A stretch of 7,570 bases of DNA, taken from assembly GCA_030844565.1 (NCBI GenBank), contig JAUUNK010000247.1, positions 1 to 7,570 on the forward strand, in the 5' to 3' direction. This document shows, one piece after another, positions 1 through 6,814 of this stretch. Position numbers and translations under genes: made by a program. The notes under the pieces were generated by a model. It did no database searches and was not told the DNA's origin. It saw only the letters and a program-made list of their open reading frames with translations. Positions within the stretch are counted from its first letter, which is position 1. Each line of letters begins with the position of its first letter. This DNA comes from Bacteroides ovatus. GTDB taxonomy: Bacteria > Bacteroidota > Bacteroidia > Bacteroidales > Bacteroidaceae.

Positions 1-546
1 CTTCTTGGTCAACACAGTGTCATGGTCTGGTTCACCGGGCTGAGTGGTTCCGGCAAGAGTACAATTGCTATTGCTCTGGAACGGGAGTTACACCGTCGCG
101 GCCTGCTGTGCCGTATTCTCGATGGAGACAACATCCGTAGCGGAATCAACAATAACCTGGGTTTCAGCGAAGCCGACCGCGTGGAGAATATCCGCCGCAT
201 TGCCGAAGTGTCCCGCCTGTTTATCGACAGTGGCATTATCACCATTGCTGCCTTCATCAGTCCCAACAACGACTTGCGCCGGATGGCGGCGGAGATCATC
301 GGACACGATGACTTTCTCGAAGTCTACGTCAGCACTCCGCTCGAGGAATGCGAAAAACGCGATGTGAAAGGTTTGTATGCCAAGGCGCGTAAGGGAGAAA
401 TTAAAAACTTTACCGGTATATCCGCTCCGTTCGAGGCTCCGGAACATCCGGCGTTGGTGCTCGACACTTCAGAGCTTACTTTGGAAGAATCCGTAGACCG
501 CTTGCTGGCACTTATTCTCCCCCGGGTGAGCAACGCAGCCCTTTAA
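1..546 (+). CDS. cysC: Adenylylsulfate (APS) kinase, 5'-partial
   Basis: This cytoplasmic kinase phosphorylates adenosine 5'-phosphosulfate with ATP to give PAPS, the universal sulfonate donor. The reading frame is open from base 1 through 181 codons to TAA. A full CysC has about 200 residues, so roughly 20 N-terminal residues lie outside the window. The ATG at base 22 is not the start: the codons before it read LLGQHSV, which is conserved sequence leading into the P-loop. Visible motifs are the Walker A GLSGSGKS (residues 13-20 of the fragment), DGDNIRSG (41-48), the GFS..DR.ENIRR segment (54-66), FISP (85-88, the family's characteristic serine) and the C-terminal KNFTGISAPFEAPEHP region (135-150). 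All key APS-kinase motifs are intact. It is followed after 43 bases by cysD and is a separate polypeptide, not fused to CysN as in some bacteria. The identification is very secure. Confidence 0.96.
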   Translation, partial: LLGQHSVMVWFTGLSGSGKSTIAIALERELHRRGLLCRILDGDNIRSGINNNLGFSEADRVENIRRIAEVSRLFIDSGIITIAAFISPNNDLRRMAAEIIGHDDFLEVYVSTPLEECEKRDVKGLYAKARKGEIKNFTGISAPFEAPEHPALVLDTSELTLEESVDRLLALILPRVSNAAL

Positions 547-589
547 GCATCGACTCATATAAATCACGATAATATTCACATAAAAAAGA

Positions 590-1501
590 ATGGAAGAAGA
601 ATATAAACTAAGCCACCTGAAAGAACTCGAAGCAGAGTCTATCCACATTATCCGCGAAGTGGCGGCGGAATTTGAAAATCCGGTGATGCTCTACAGCATA
701 GGAAAGGATTCCTCGGTGATGGTGCGCCTTGCCGAGAAGGCATTTTATCCCGGCAAAGTGCCGTTTCCGCTGATGCACATCGATTCGAAGTGGAAGTTCA
801 AGGAGATGATTAGTTTCCGCGACGAGTATGCCAGGAAGTATGGGTGGAACCTGATAGTAGAGAGCAACATGGAGGCTTTCAATGCCGGAGTGGGACCTTT
901 TACCCATGGCAGCAAAGTGCACACCGACCTGATGAAGACACAGGCGTTGCTCCATGCACTGGACAAATATAAGTTTGACGCCGCTTTCGGCGGAGCCCGG
1001 CGCGATGAAGAGAAATCGCGTGCCAAAGAGCGTATCTTCTCTTTCAGGGACAAGTTCCATCAATGGGACCCTAAAAACCAGCGCCCCGAATTGTGGGATA
1101 TTTACAATGCCCGCGTCCACAAAGGCGAAAGCATCCGCGTGTTCCCGTTGAGCAACTGGACCGAACTGGACATCTGGCAATACATCCGCCTGGAGAATAT
1201 TCCTATCGTACCTTTATATTATGCCAAAGAACGCCCCGTAGTGACAATAGACAGCAATCTCATCATGGCGGATGACGACCGCTTGCCGGAGAAGTATCGC
1301 GACCAGATTGAAATGAAGATGGTCCGTTTCCGCACGCTGGGTTGCTGGCCTCTGACAGGGGCGGTGGAGAGCGAAGCGGACACCATCGAGAAAATCGTGG
1401 AAGAGATGATGACCACCACCAAGAGCGAACGTACGACACGGGTTATCGATTTCGACCAAGATGCAAGCATGGAACAGAAGAAGCGCGAAGGTTACTTTTA
1501 A
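590..1501 (+). CDS. cysD: Sulfate adenylyltransferase subunit 2 (ATP sulfurylase, small catalytic subunit)
   Basis: CysD catalyses adenylation of sulfate by ATP to form APS and pyrophosphate; the reaction is driven by GTP hydrolysis in its partner CysN. The 303-residue length is typical of the family. The PP-loop motif SIGKDSS lies at residues 36-42, followed by HIDSKWKFKEM (63-73). The conserved GGARRDEEKSRAKER block is at 134-148, the WDIYNAR segment at 169-175, and the C-terminal RTLGCWPLTGAVES block at 248-261. The start is the first ATG after cysC; the spacer is A-rich without a Shine-Dalgarno, as is usual in Bacteroides. The 43-base gap from cysC and the 5-base gap to cysN indicate one operon. 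The product makes APS for CysC and hence PAPS for the sulfotransferase two genes downstream. Confidence 0.97.
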   Translation: MEEEYKLSHLKELEAESIHIIREVAAEFENPVMLYSIGKDSSVMVRLAEKAFYPGKVPFPLMHIDSKWKFKEMISFRDEYARKYGWNLIVESNMEAFNAGVGPFTHGSKVHTDLMKTQALLHALDKYKFDAAFGGARRDEEKSRAKERIFSFRDKFHQWDPKNQRPELWDIYNARVHKGESIRVFPLSNWTELDIWQYIRLENIPIVPLYYAKERPVVTIDSNLIMADDDRLPEKYRDQIEMKMVRFRTLGCWPLTGAVESEADTIEKIVEEMMTTTKSERTTRVIDFDQDASMEQKKREGYF

Positions 1502-1506
1502 ACATT

Positions 1507-2970
1507 ATGACTATGGCTGAAAAATTAGATATAAAAGCATTTCTGGATAAAGACGAACAAAAAGACTTGCTGCGCCTGCTGACGGCAGGGTCGGTGGACG
1601 ATGGAAAATCAACGTTGATAGGTCGGCTGCTGTTCGATAGCAAAAAATTATACGAAGACCAGTTGGACGCCCTCGAACGGGATAGCAAGCGAATGGGCAA
1701 TGCCGGAGAACATATCGACTACGCCCTGTTGCTCGACGGGCTGAAGGCAGAGCGGGAGCAAGGTATTACTATCGACGTAGCATACCGCTATTTCTCCACT
1801 AACCACCGTAAGTTTATCATTGCCGACACTCCGGGACACGAACAATATACCCGCAACATGATTACGGGAGGCTCTACAGCCAATTTGGCGATTATCCTCG
1901 TGGATGCACGCATGGGAGTGATTACCCAGACGCGCCGCCACACGTTCCTGGTGTCTTTGCTGGGAATCAAGCATGTGGTGTTGGCTGTCAACAAGATGGA
2001 CCTTGTAGATTTTTCCGAAGAATGTTTCAACCGGATAGTAGCCGATTATAAGGAGTTTGTTACTCCGCTGGGTATCCCCGATGTAACTTGCATACCGCTT
2101 TCGGCACTGGATGGTGACAATGTGGTGGAGACTTCCGAACGTACTCCCTGGTACAAGGGACTTTCTCTACTCGATTTCTTAGAAACAGTACCCATTGACA
2201 ACGACCATAACCTGGAAGACTTCCGCTTCCCTGTGCAATATGTGCTTCGTCCCAACCTGGATTTCCGTGGTTTCTGCGGAAAGGTGGCTTCGGGAGTTAT
2301 TCACAAAGGAGATGCAGTGATGGCATTACCTTCCGGCAAAACTTCACGCGTGAAGAGTATTGTCACTTATGACGGTGAACTGGATTATGCCTTTCCACCT
2401 CAGTCCGTTACCTTGACACTGGAAGACGAAATCGATGTTTCGCGCGGTGAGATGTTGGTGCATCCGGATAATCTCCCGTTGGTGGACCGCAACTTCGAAG
2501 CAATGATGGTGTGGATGGACGAAGAGCCGATGGATATTCATAAGTCTTTCTTTATCAAGCAGACTACCAACCTCAGCCGCACTCGCATCGACAGCATCAA
2601 ATATAAGGTGGATGTCAACACGATGGAACATCTGTCGGTAGAAAACGGGCAACTGACAAAAGAAACCCTGCCTTTGCAGCTCAACCAGATAGCACGTGTT
2701 GTGTTGACTACGGCAAAAGAACTTTTCTTCGACCCTTACCGCAAGAATAAGTCGTGCGGTTCGTTTATCCTTATCGACCCCATTACCAACAATACTTCCG
2801 CCGTAGGAATGATTATCGACCGCGTGGAAATGAAGGATATGAGCGATACGGAAGATGTCGTGGTGCTGGATTTGCCAAAATTGGGCATTGCGCCCGAATA
2901 TTATGAGGCAGTGGAAAAAGCTGTGAAGGAGCTCGAACGCCAGGGACTTGCCGTGAAGATAGTGAAATGA
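1507..2970 (+). CDS. cysN: Sulfate adenylyltransferase subunit 1 (ATP sulfurylase GTPase subunit)
   Basis: CysN is an EF-Tu-like GTPase that couples GTP hydrolysis to APS formation by CysD in a cytoplasmic heterodimer. The 487-residue product has all G motifs: G1 GSVDDGKS (residues 28-35), switch I EQGITID (84-90), G3 DTPGH (107-111), G4 NKMD (162-165) and G5 SAL (199-201). Translation-factor-like beta-barrel domains follow. The open frame extends upstream into cysD, but the ATG just after the cysD stop gives the normal N-terminus. A second in-frame ATG two codons later (1513) is an equally possible start. There is no C-terminal APS-kinase domain, consistent with the separate cysC. It ends 35 bases before the sulfotransferase, with an AT-rich spacer containing the palindrome ATATTAATAT (2983-2992). 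Confidence 0.97.
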   Translation: MTMAEKLDIKAFLDKDEQKDLLRLLTAGSVDDGKSTLIGRLLFDSKKLYEDQLDALERDSKRMGNAGEHIDYALLLDGLKAEREQGITIDVAYRYFSTNHRKFIIADTPGHEQYTRNMITGGSTANLAIILVDARMGVITQTRRHTFLVSLLGIKHVVLAVNKMDLVDFSEECFNRIVADYKEFVTPLGIPDVTCIPLSALDGDNVVETSERTPWYKGLSLLDFLETVPIDNDHNLEDFRFPVQYVLRPNLDFRGFCGKVASGVIHKGDAVMALPSGKTSRVKSIVTYDGELDYAFPPQSVTLTLEDEIDVSRGEMLVHPDNLPLVDRNFEAMMVWMDEEPMDIHKSFFIKQTTNLSRTRIDSIKYKVDVNTMEHLSVENGQLTKETLPLQLNQIARVVLTTAKELFFDPYRKNKSCGSFILIDPITNNTSAVGMIIDRVEMKDMSDTEDVVVLDLPKLGIAPEYYEAVEKAVKELERQGLAVKIVK

Positions 2971-3005
2971 GAAGTATAAACGATATTAATATTCGATAAG
3001 AGAGA

Positions 3006-4112
3006 GTGGGACTACTGGAATTTAGCAAGCTTCCGATAAATACATTGGTCGGAGCTGATTGGAAAACGTTTAAAGCTGTCACTTCCGGCAGGGAAATCGA
3101 CGCAGCCTATAAAGGAAAATACCGCCTGACCAAGGCCGTGTGTCGGCTGCTTTCGCCGCTGGCGTCGTTTCAAGACAGCCGTTATGAGAAGTTATTGGCA
3201 GACAAACCGTTGGAACACGACCCGGTGTTCATATTGGGACATTGGCGTAGCGGGACCACGTTTGTACACAATGTCTTTTCGTGCGACAAACATTTTGGCT
3301 ACAATACGACCTATCAGACGGTCTTCCCGCACCTGATGATGTGGGGCCAGCCTTTCTTTAAAAAGAACATGAGTTGGCTGATGCCCGACAAGCGCCCCAC
3401 GGATAATATGGAATTGGCGGTGGACCTTCCGCAGGAGGAAGAGTTTGCCCTTGCCAACATGATGCCTTATACCTATTATAACTTCTGGTTTTTGCCGAAG
3501 TACCAGCAGGAGTATGCGGATAAATATCTTCTTTTCGATGACATCAGCGAAGAAGAATTGAAAGTGTTCGAGAAGACCTTCACCAAACTGATAAAGATTT
3601 CGCTTTGGAACACGCATGGAACGCAGTTTCTCAGTAAGAACCCGCCGCATACCGGACGGGTGAAAGAACTGGTGAAGATGTTCCCCAATGCCAAGTTCAT
3701 TTACTTGATGCGCAATCCTTATACGGTGTTCGAATCGACTCGCAGTTTCTTCACCAACACCATACAACCGTTGAAGTTGCAGGATGTTAGCAATGAACAA
3801 TTGGAGGCGAATATTCTTTCTATCTATGCAAAGCTGTATCATAAGTATGAGGCGGATAAACAGTTCATCCCCGAAGGCAATCTCATCGAGGTGAAGTTTG
3901 AAGATTTCGAAGCTGATGCGATGGGGATGACAGAGCATATTTATGACGCTCTTTCTTTGCCGGGATTTGCCGAAGCACGCGGATGTATCGAGCAGTATGT
4001 CGGTGGAAAGAAAGGTTATAAGAAGAACAAGTATAAATATGATGACCGCACTGTGAGGCTGGTACAGGATAACTGGGGCTTTGCTTTGAAACAGTGGGAT
4101 TATAATTTATAA
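3006..4112 (+). CDS. PAPS-dependent sulfotransferase (Sulfotransfer_3-like; probable steroid/cholesterol sulfotransferase)
   Basis: This predicted cytosolic enzyme transfers the sulfonate of PAPS to an acceptor hydroxyl. The 5'-phosphosulfate-binding loop is LGHWRSGTTF (residues 77-86). The 3'-phosphate-binding strand and helix are YLMRNPYTVFES (233-244). LSKNPPHTGR (209-218) and a glycine/lysine-rich GGKKGYKKNK (333-342) fit the rest of the cofactor site. No signal peptide or membrane segment is evident. The start is GTG: an in-frame TAA sits at 2997-2999, and the first internal ATG lies beyond the PAPS loop, so a non-ATG start is required. A purine-rich AAGAGAG precedes it. Its place directly behind cysCDN means donor and user are made together. 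From memory, it closely resembles B. thetaiotaomicron BT_0416, reported in 2022 to sulfonate cholesterol and other steroids. Enzyme class is certain from motifs; the acceptor is inferred by homology. Confidence 0.93.
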   Translation: MGLLEFSKLPINTLVGADWKTFKAVTSGREIDAAYKGKYRLTKAVCRLLSPLASFQDSRYEKLLADKPLEHDPVFILGHWRSGTTFVHNVFSCDKHFGYNTTYQTVFPHLMMWGQPFFKKNMSWLMPDKRPTDNMELAVDLPQEEEFALANMMPYTYYNFWFLPKYQQEYADKYLLFDDISEEELKVFEKTFTKLIKISLWNTHGTQFLSKNPPHTGRVKELVKMFPNAKFIYLMRNPYTVFESTRSFFTNTIQPLKLQDVSNEQLEANILSIYAKLYHKYEADKQFIPEGNLIEVKFEDFEADAMGMTEHIYDALSLPGFAEARGCIEQYVGGKKGYKKNKYKYDDRTVRLVQDNWGFALKQWDYNL

Positions 4113-4115
4113 AAG

Positions 4116-4122
4116 AAAGGAG
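4116..4122 (+). promoter_or_regulatory. Shine-Dalgarno AAAGGAG before the PCMD-like gene
   Basis: AAAGGAG lies in the 12-base gap between the sulfotransferase stop and two tandem ATG codons (4125 and 4128). Its spacing is 2 bases to the first ATG and 5 to the second, which favours the second. The other genes in this window have no comparable site at a suitable distance, and Bacteroides generally use Shine-Dalgarno pairing little, so this one stands out. Confidence 0.7.
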
Positions 4123-4127
4123 AAATG

Positions 4128-5096
4128 ATGATTCGTAAAACATATCGCTGCCTTTGGATGGCAGGTATAATGGCATTCTGCCCCGTGCTGACCGTCGTGG
4201 CGCAACACAAGGTGGAGATGCTTCCTTTTGGAAATATGGACCAGTGGGTGGATCGTCAGATTAAGGAATCGGGTATTATAGGCGGGGCTACCAAGCATGT
4301 GTATGAGATAGCACCCACTGCTACTATAAAAGGGGATAAGCCTTACGTGAATATGGGCGGTTCGCCCTGGGCAACGTCGAATGTGATGGCAAAAGTAGCG
4401 GGTATTACCAAAACCAACACTTCCGTATTTCCCGAACAGCGGGGAGACGGATATTGTGCCCGCTTGGATACGCGCATGGAAAGTGTAAAGGTACTGGGGC
4501 TGGTTAATATCACTGTGCTGGCAGCAGGTTCTATCTTTACCGGTAGCATGCTCGAACCGGTGAAAGGTACGAAGAATCCGCAGAAGATGTTGCAGACAGG
4601 CATTCCGTTTACCCAAAAGCCCGTAGCACTACAGTTTGATTATAAGATAAAAATGTCCGATAGGGAGAATCGCATCCGGGCTACGGGTTTCAGCAAGATT
4701 ACGGATGTGCCCGGCAAAGATTTTCCGGCAGTGGTGCTATTCCTGCAAAAGCGTTGGGAAGATGAGAAAGGCAATGTTTATGCCAAGCGCATAGGTACGA
4801 TGGTGAACTATTATTATCATACTACCGACTGGAAAAACAATGCTACTTACGAAATCATGTATGGGGATATAACCGGTCGTCCGGAGTATAAACCTCACAT
4901 GATGCGTTTGCAGGTAACGGAGAATTATACGGTGAACAGTAAAGGCGAAAGCGTACCTATTCATGAAGTAGCTTGGGGAGATGAAAACGATGTGCCTACT
5001 CACTTATATCTTCAGTTTACCTCCAGCCACGGAGGGGCTTACATCGGCTCGCCCGGCAATTCAATGTGGGTGGATAATGTGAAGCTTGTCTATTAA
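4128..5096 (+). CDS. Exported PCMD-like (putative carbohydrate metabolism domain) protein
   Basis: This is a 322-residue exported protein of unknown activity. The N-terminus MIRKTYRC is followed by a hydrophobic stretch and a signal peptidase I site (TVVA before QHKVE, about residue 25). No lipobox is present, so it should be periplasmic or secreted rather than a lipoprotein. The mature part resembles the Bacteroidota PCMD family: PWATSNV near residue 80, the G.GYCARL segment near 107-113, an AAGSIFTGSM block near 132-141, and a C-terminal MWVDNVKLVY. PCMD proteins have beta-sandwich folds and are named for a presumed carbohydrate link, which is unproven. It lies 15 bases after the sulfotransferase stop and ends just before a terminator, so it is the last gene of the sulfonation operon. 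The ATG at 4125 would add one Met. The family call rests on motif recall and is moderately secure; export is well supported. Confidence 0.8.
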   Translation: MIRKTYRCLWMAGIMAFCPVLTVVAQHKVEMLPFGNMDQWVDRQIKESGIIGGATKHVYEIAPTATIKGDKPYVNMGGSPWATSNVMAKVAGITKTNTSVFPEQRGDGYCARLDTRMESVKVLGLVNITVLAAGSIFTGSMLEPVKGTKNPQKMLQTGIPFTQKPVALQFDYKIKMSDRENRIRATGFSKITDVPGKDFPAVVLFLQKRWEDEKGNVYAKRIGTMVNYYYHTTDWKNNATYEIMYGDITGRPEYKPHMMRLQVTENYTVNSKGESVPIHEVAWGDENDVPTHLYLQFTSSHGGAYIGSPGNSMWVDNVKLVY

Positions 5097-5121
5097 ATAA
5101 TAGAAAAAATATAGGGATTGT

Positions 5122-5190
5122 AAGAAAGAGGAAGAAGCCGCTTTTCATTGCTTTTATAGGGCGATGGAGAGCGGCTTCTTCCTTTCTCTT
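5122..5190 (+). terminator. Intrinsic terminator of the cysCDN-sulfotransferase-PCMD operon
   Basis: A perfect 13-bp stem, GGAAGAAGCCGCT at 5130-5142 paired with 5170-5182, extends outward to about 21 bp with two mismatches. The loop is 27 bases. Pyrimidine-rich TTTCTCTTTATT follows the right arm. It starts 26 bases past the PCMD stop, in the position expected for the operon's end. Confidence 0.8.
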
Positions 5191-5413
5191 TATTCTTAGT
5201 GCCGGTTAGCTGTGTGCCTTTGAATGTCTACATACTCTGCCTGCAGGAAGTACATATAGAGAACACCGAAAGGAAACTACTGCCTCAAAAATCATCAGCA
5301 TGTTTTTTTAAATCAATGTGTTGATTGATTCTAATCATCAGCATGTTTGCAATCGAACATTGCGATGTTTTTTAAGAAGGGTAGGGAAGGGAGAAAGACC
5401 TCGATGATAACAC
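5191..5413. other. Intergenic stretch without a gene
   Basis: No credible coding frame, tRNA or rRNA is visible between the two convergent terminators. The left half (5191-5280) shows nothing recognisable. The right half carries a direct repeat and small inverted repeats, listed separately, followed by a G/A-rich stretch. Confidence 0.6.
5290..5348. repeat. 16-bp direct repeat with nested inverted repeats
   Basis: AATCATCAGCATGTTT occurs at 5290-5305 and again, identically, at 5333-5348, 43 bases apart start to start. Between the copies is the inverted repeat AATCAA-TGTG-TTGATT (5311-5326). Just after the second copy is GCAAT-CGAAC-ATTGC (5349-5363), followed by GATGTTTTTTAA, a weak echo of the GCATGTTTTTTTAA that ends the first copy. 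The arrangement suggests an intergenic repeat or structured RNA, or possibly a decayed element; nothing here tells which. Confidence 0.6.
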
Positions 5414-5452
5414 AAAAAAATAGGTGATGCAATCCATTTGCACCACCTATTT
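5414..5452 (-). terminator. Intrinsic terminator downstream of the OmpA-family gene
   Basis: Read on the minus strand, the arm AAATAGGTGGTGCAA pairs with TTGCATCACCTATTT with a single mismatch, giving a stem of about 15 bp and a 5-base loop (5433-5437). A run of seven T on the minus strand follows (plus-strand A's at 5414-5420), part of which pairs at the stem base. It sits 35 bases past the OmpA stop codon. The plus-strand side is also T-rich (TTTCTTTTT), so it may back up termination of the opposing operon. Confidence 0.88.
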
Positions 5453-5487
5453 CTTTTTCCCCTCTGCACCGAAGTGCAGAATCTATT

Positions 5488-6690
5488 TTATTCCAGAATT
5501 ACTACACGGTTCAAGTATGCTTTACCGAACATGTCTTTCGTTCCACCGAATCCAACACATTCAAGCTGATCCGGATTTACACCTTCGCTGATAAGAGCAT
5601 CGCAAACGGCTTTTGCACGAGCTTCAGACAGTCTCTTGTTCGTAGCTTCGCTACCAGTTGCTTTGTCAGCATATCCAGCTACTTTATACTTAGTCTTCGG
5701 ATTAGCCTTCATTGCTTTAGCAAGCAGTTTGATATTAACCATACCGTAGTCGTCAATCTTAGAACTACCAATCTTGAAGAAGACAGCAATCGGATTAACA
5801 ATCACGTTTTCTTTCACGACTTCTCTTACTTCCGGTTTCACGTTAGCCAGAGCATTCTTAGTCTGAGCCAGTTCTTGTTGAGCTTGTTCCAGTTCTTCTC
5901 TGTACTTGTTAACGTTTTCGTTGATGGCAGCTTCGTTAAGTTTCTTGGAGCTGCAAGATACGAATTTCTTTCCACCGAACGTATAGGTAGCACCTGCTGT
6001 CAGATGAAGATAACCATCTGTTTTAGCGCTGCTGTATGCACCCAGGATAGAAGGAGTTACCTGACCACGCAGTTCGAGGTCGATAGCCCATGCATCATTG
6101 ATGTTATACTTTCCACCTAAACCAAGGCTGGCGCCTACGAGACAACGCAATTTATGTCCTGCGGGAACAGTTTTGTTCGGGTCGAGTTTTGTTGTATAAG
6201 TTGTCGTTCCGTTTTCAGTAGTTTCTACTGTTTGATAACCATAGCTCCATCTGCTGTAGTTCTTCACTATATTCATAGACGGACCGATGAAAGCAGTAAA
6301 CTCAAATGCTCTTCCGGGTTTGTAGCCACAGATAAGGTTAGTCAAGTTTACCATACCATCGAGGTTGATACCGAAGTATTTCTCTTTTCTCTTCACATCC
6401 TGGCTGCCTTTAAACGGATACCAGGTAGACATCTTGGATTCCCAGCCGTAAACTTGTCCACGGAATCCAAAAACCGGATTGATGAACTTTCCGACTGATA
6501 CATTGATCAGCGGAGAAATGGCTTTGCCAAAATCAGTGTCCGGGTTAGTCGTAGCCTGAGCACCAACGCCTACGCTCACAAAGATATTATCCTTCCAGCT
6601 TTCGCTAGTGAATTTCTCCTTTGTTTGTGCGGTAGCAATAGTAGCAGAACCAGCCAACAATAAAGATAATATTACTAATTTATTTTTCAT
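5488..6690 (-). CDS. OmpA-family outer-membrane porin with peptidoglycan-binding domain
   Basis: This 400-residue outer-membrane protein is expected to anchor the outer membrane to peptidoglycan. Residues 1-21 are a signal peptide (MKNKLVILSLLLAG..., cleavage after ATA before QTKEK). Residues about 30-240 alternate in beta-strand fashion and end in the strand-like TAGATYTFGGKKF, fitting an N-terminal beta-barrel. A lysine/glutamate-rich coiled-coil linker spans about 250-285, including EELEQAQQELAQTKNAL. The C-terminal OmpA domain covers about 299-400. It keeps the peptidoglycan-binding signature: Asp in GYADKA (residue 342) and Arg in NKRLSEARAKAV (358), matching E. coli OmpA D271 and R286. 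The protein ends in NRVVILE. No good Shine-Dalgarno is near the ATG; AAGGAG lies 26 bases upstream, too far away. It is the last gene before a strong terminator and may be cotranscribed with the upstream gene. Family assignment is secure; the native ligand or role of the barrel is not. Confidence 0.95.
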   Translation of the reverse strand: MKNKLVILSLLLAGSATIATAQTKEKFTSESWKDNIFVSVGVGAQATTNPDTDFGKAISPLINVSVGKFINPVFGFRGQVYGWESKMSTWYPFKGSQDVKRKEKYFGINLDGMVNLTNLICGYKPGRAFEFTAFIGPSMNIVKNYSRWSYGYQTVETTENGTTTYTTKLDPNKTVPAGHKLRCLVGASLGLGGKYNINDAWAIDLELRGQVTPSILGAYSSAKTDGYLHLTAGATYTFGGKKFVSCSSKKLNEAAINENVNKYREELEQAQQELAQTKNALANVKPEVREVVKENVIVNPIAVFFKIGSSKIDDYGMVNIKLLAKAMKANPKTKYKVAGYADKATGSEATNKRLSEARAKAVCDALISEGVNPDQLECVGFGGTKDMFGKAYLNRVVILE

Positions 6691-6814
6691 TGCTTTTTCT
6701 GTTTTTTATAATTCAACTCCTTTCAGGTTCAGGAGGAGTTACTCCTGTTTCTAGTTCTCAGAGCCGGAAGAGAATTAGAGTCTTTTTTCCGGCTCTGATG
6801 AATCAGAGTAGGGT
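6691..6814 (-). promoter_or_regulatory. Structured leader of the OmpA-family gene
   Basis: This 124-base spacer, read toward the OmpA gene, is dense in inverted repeats that overlap. CTCTGAT/ATCAGAG (plus 6802-6808 with 6793-6799) competes with the 11-bp stem CAGAGCCGGAA/TTCCGGCTCTG (6787-6797 with 6759-6769), because both use the same CAGAG bases. Nearer the gene, the plus-strand segment 6734-6740 can pair either with 6741-6746 or with 6715-6721; the second pairing would bury an AAGGAGTT sequence. No clear Bacteroides TAnnTTTG promoter box is visible. A long structured 5' leader would fit mRNA stabilisation or control of an abundant porin; that is inference. Confidence 0.5.
6759..6797 (-). 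terminator. Strong stem-loop between the two minus-strand genes, possible terminator or processing site
   Basis: This is a perfect 11-bp GC-rich stem (6759-6769 with 6787-6797) with a 17-base loop, beginning 18 bases past the stop of the upstream gene. Neither strand has a T-run after the stem, so it is not a textbook intrinsic terminator. It may end or trim the upstream transcript, or protect the OmpA message. Confidence 0.4.

Noticed and set aside
22..24. ATG as the start of cysC
   Set aside because: The frame stays open to base 1, and the preceding LLGQHSV matches conserved CysC sequence, so the true start is outside the window.
608..1180. 190-codon open frame on the minus strand
   Set aside because: It is antisense to cysD, in a moderately GC-rich region where long shadow frames are common.
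1342..1506. N-terminal extension of cysN into cysD
   Set aside because: The added residues overlap the conserved cysD C-terminus, and the normal CysN N-terminus begins at 1507.
3192..3938. 248-codon open frame on the minus strand
   Set aside because: It lies wholly antisense to the sulfotransferase, whose plus-strand frame has clear family motifs. The antisense product shows no recognisable domain.
5214..5221. TGCCTTTG as a Bacteroides -7 promoter box (consensus TAnnTTTG)
   Set aside because: It misses one consensus base, has no convincing -33 TTTG at the right distance, and no gene lies downstream on that strand.
6154..6498. 114-codon plus-strand open frame
   Set aside because: It is antisense to the OmpA-family barrel region and has no recognisable features.
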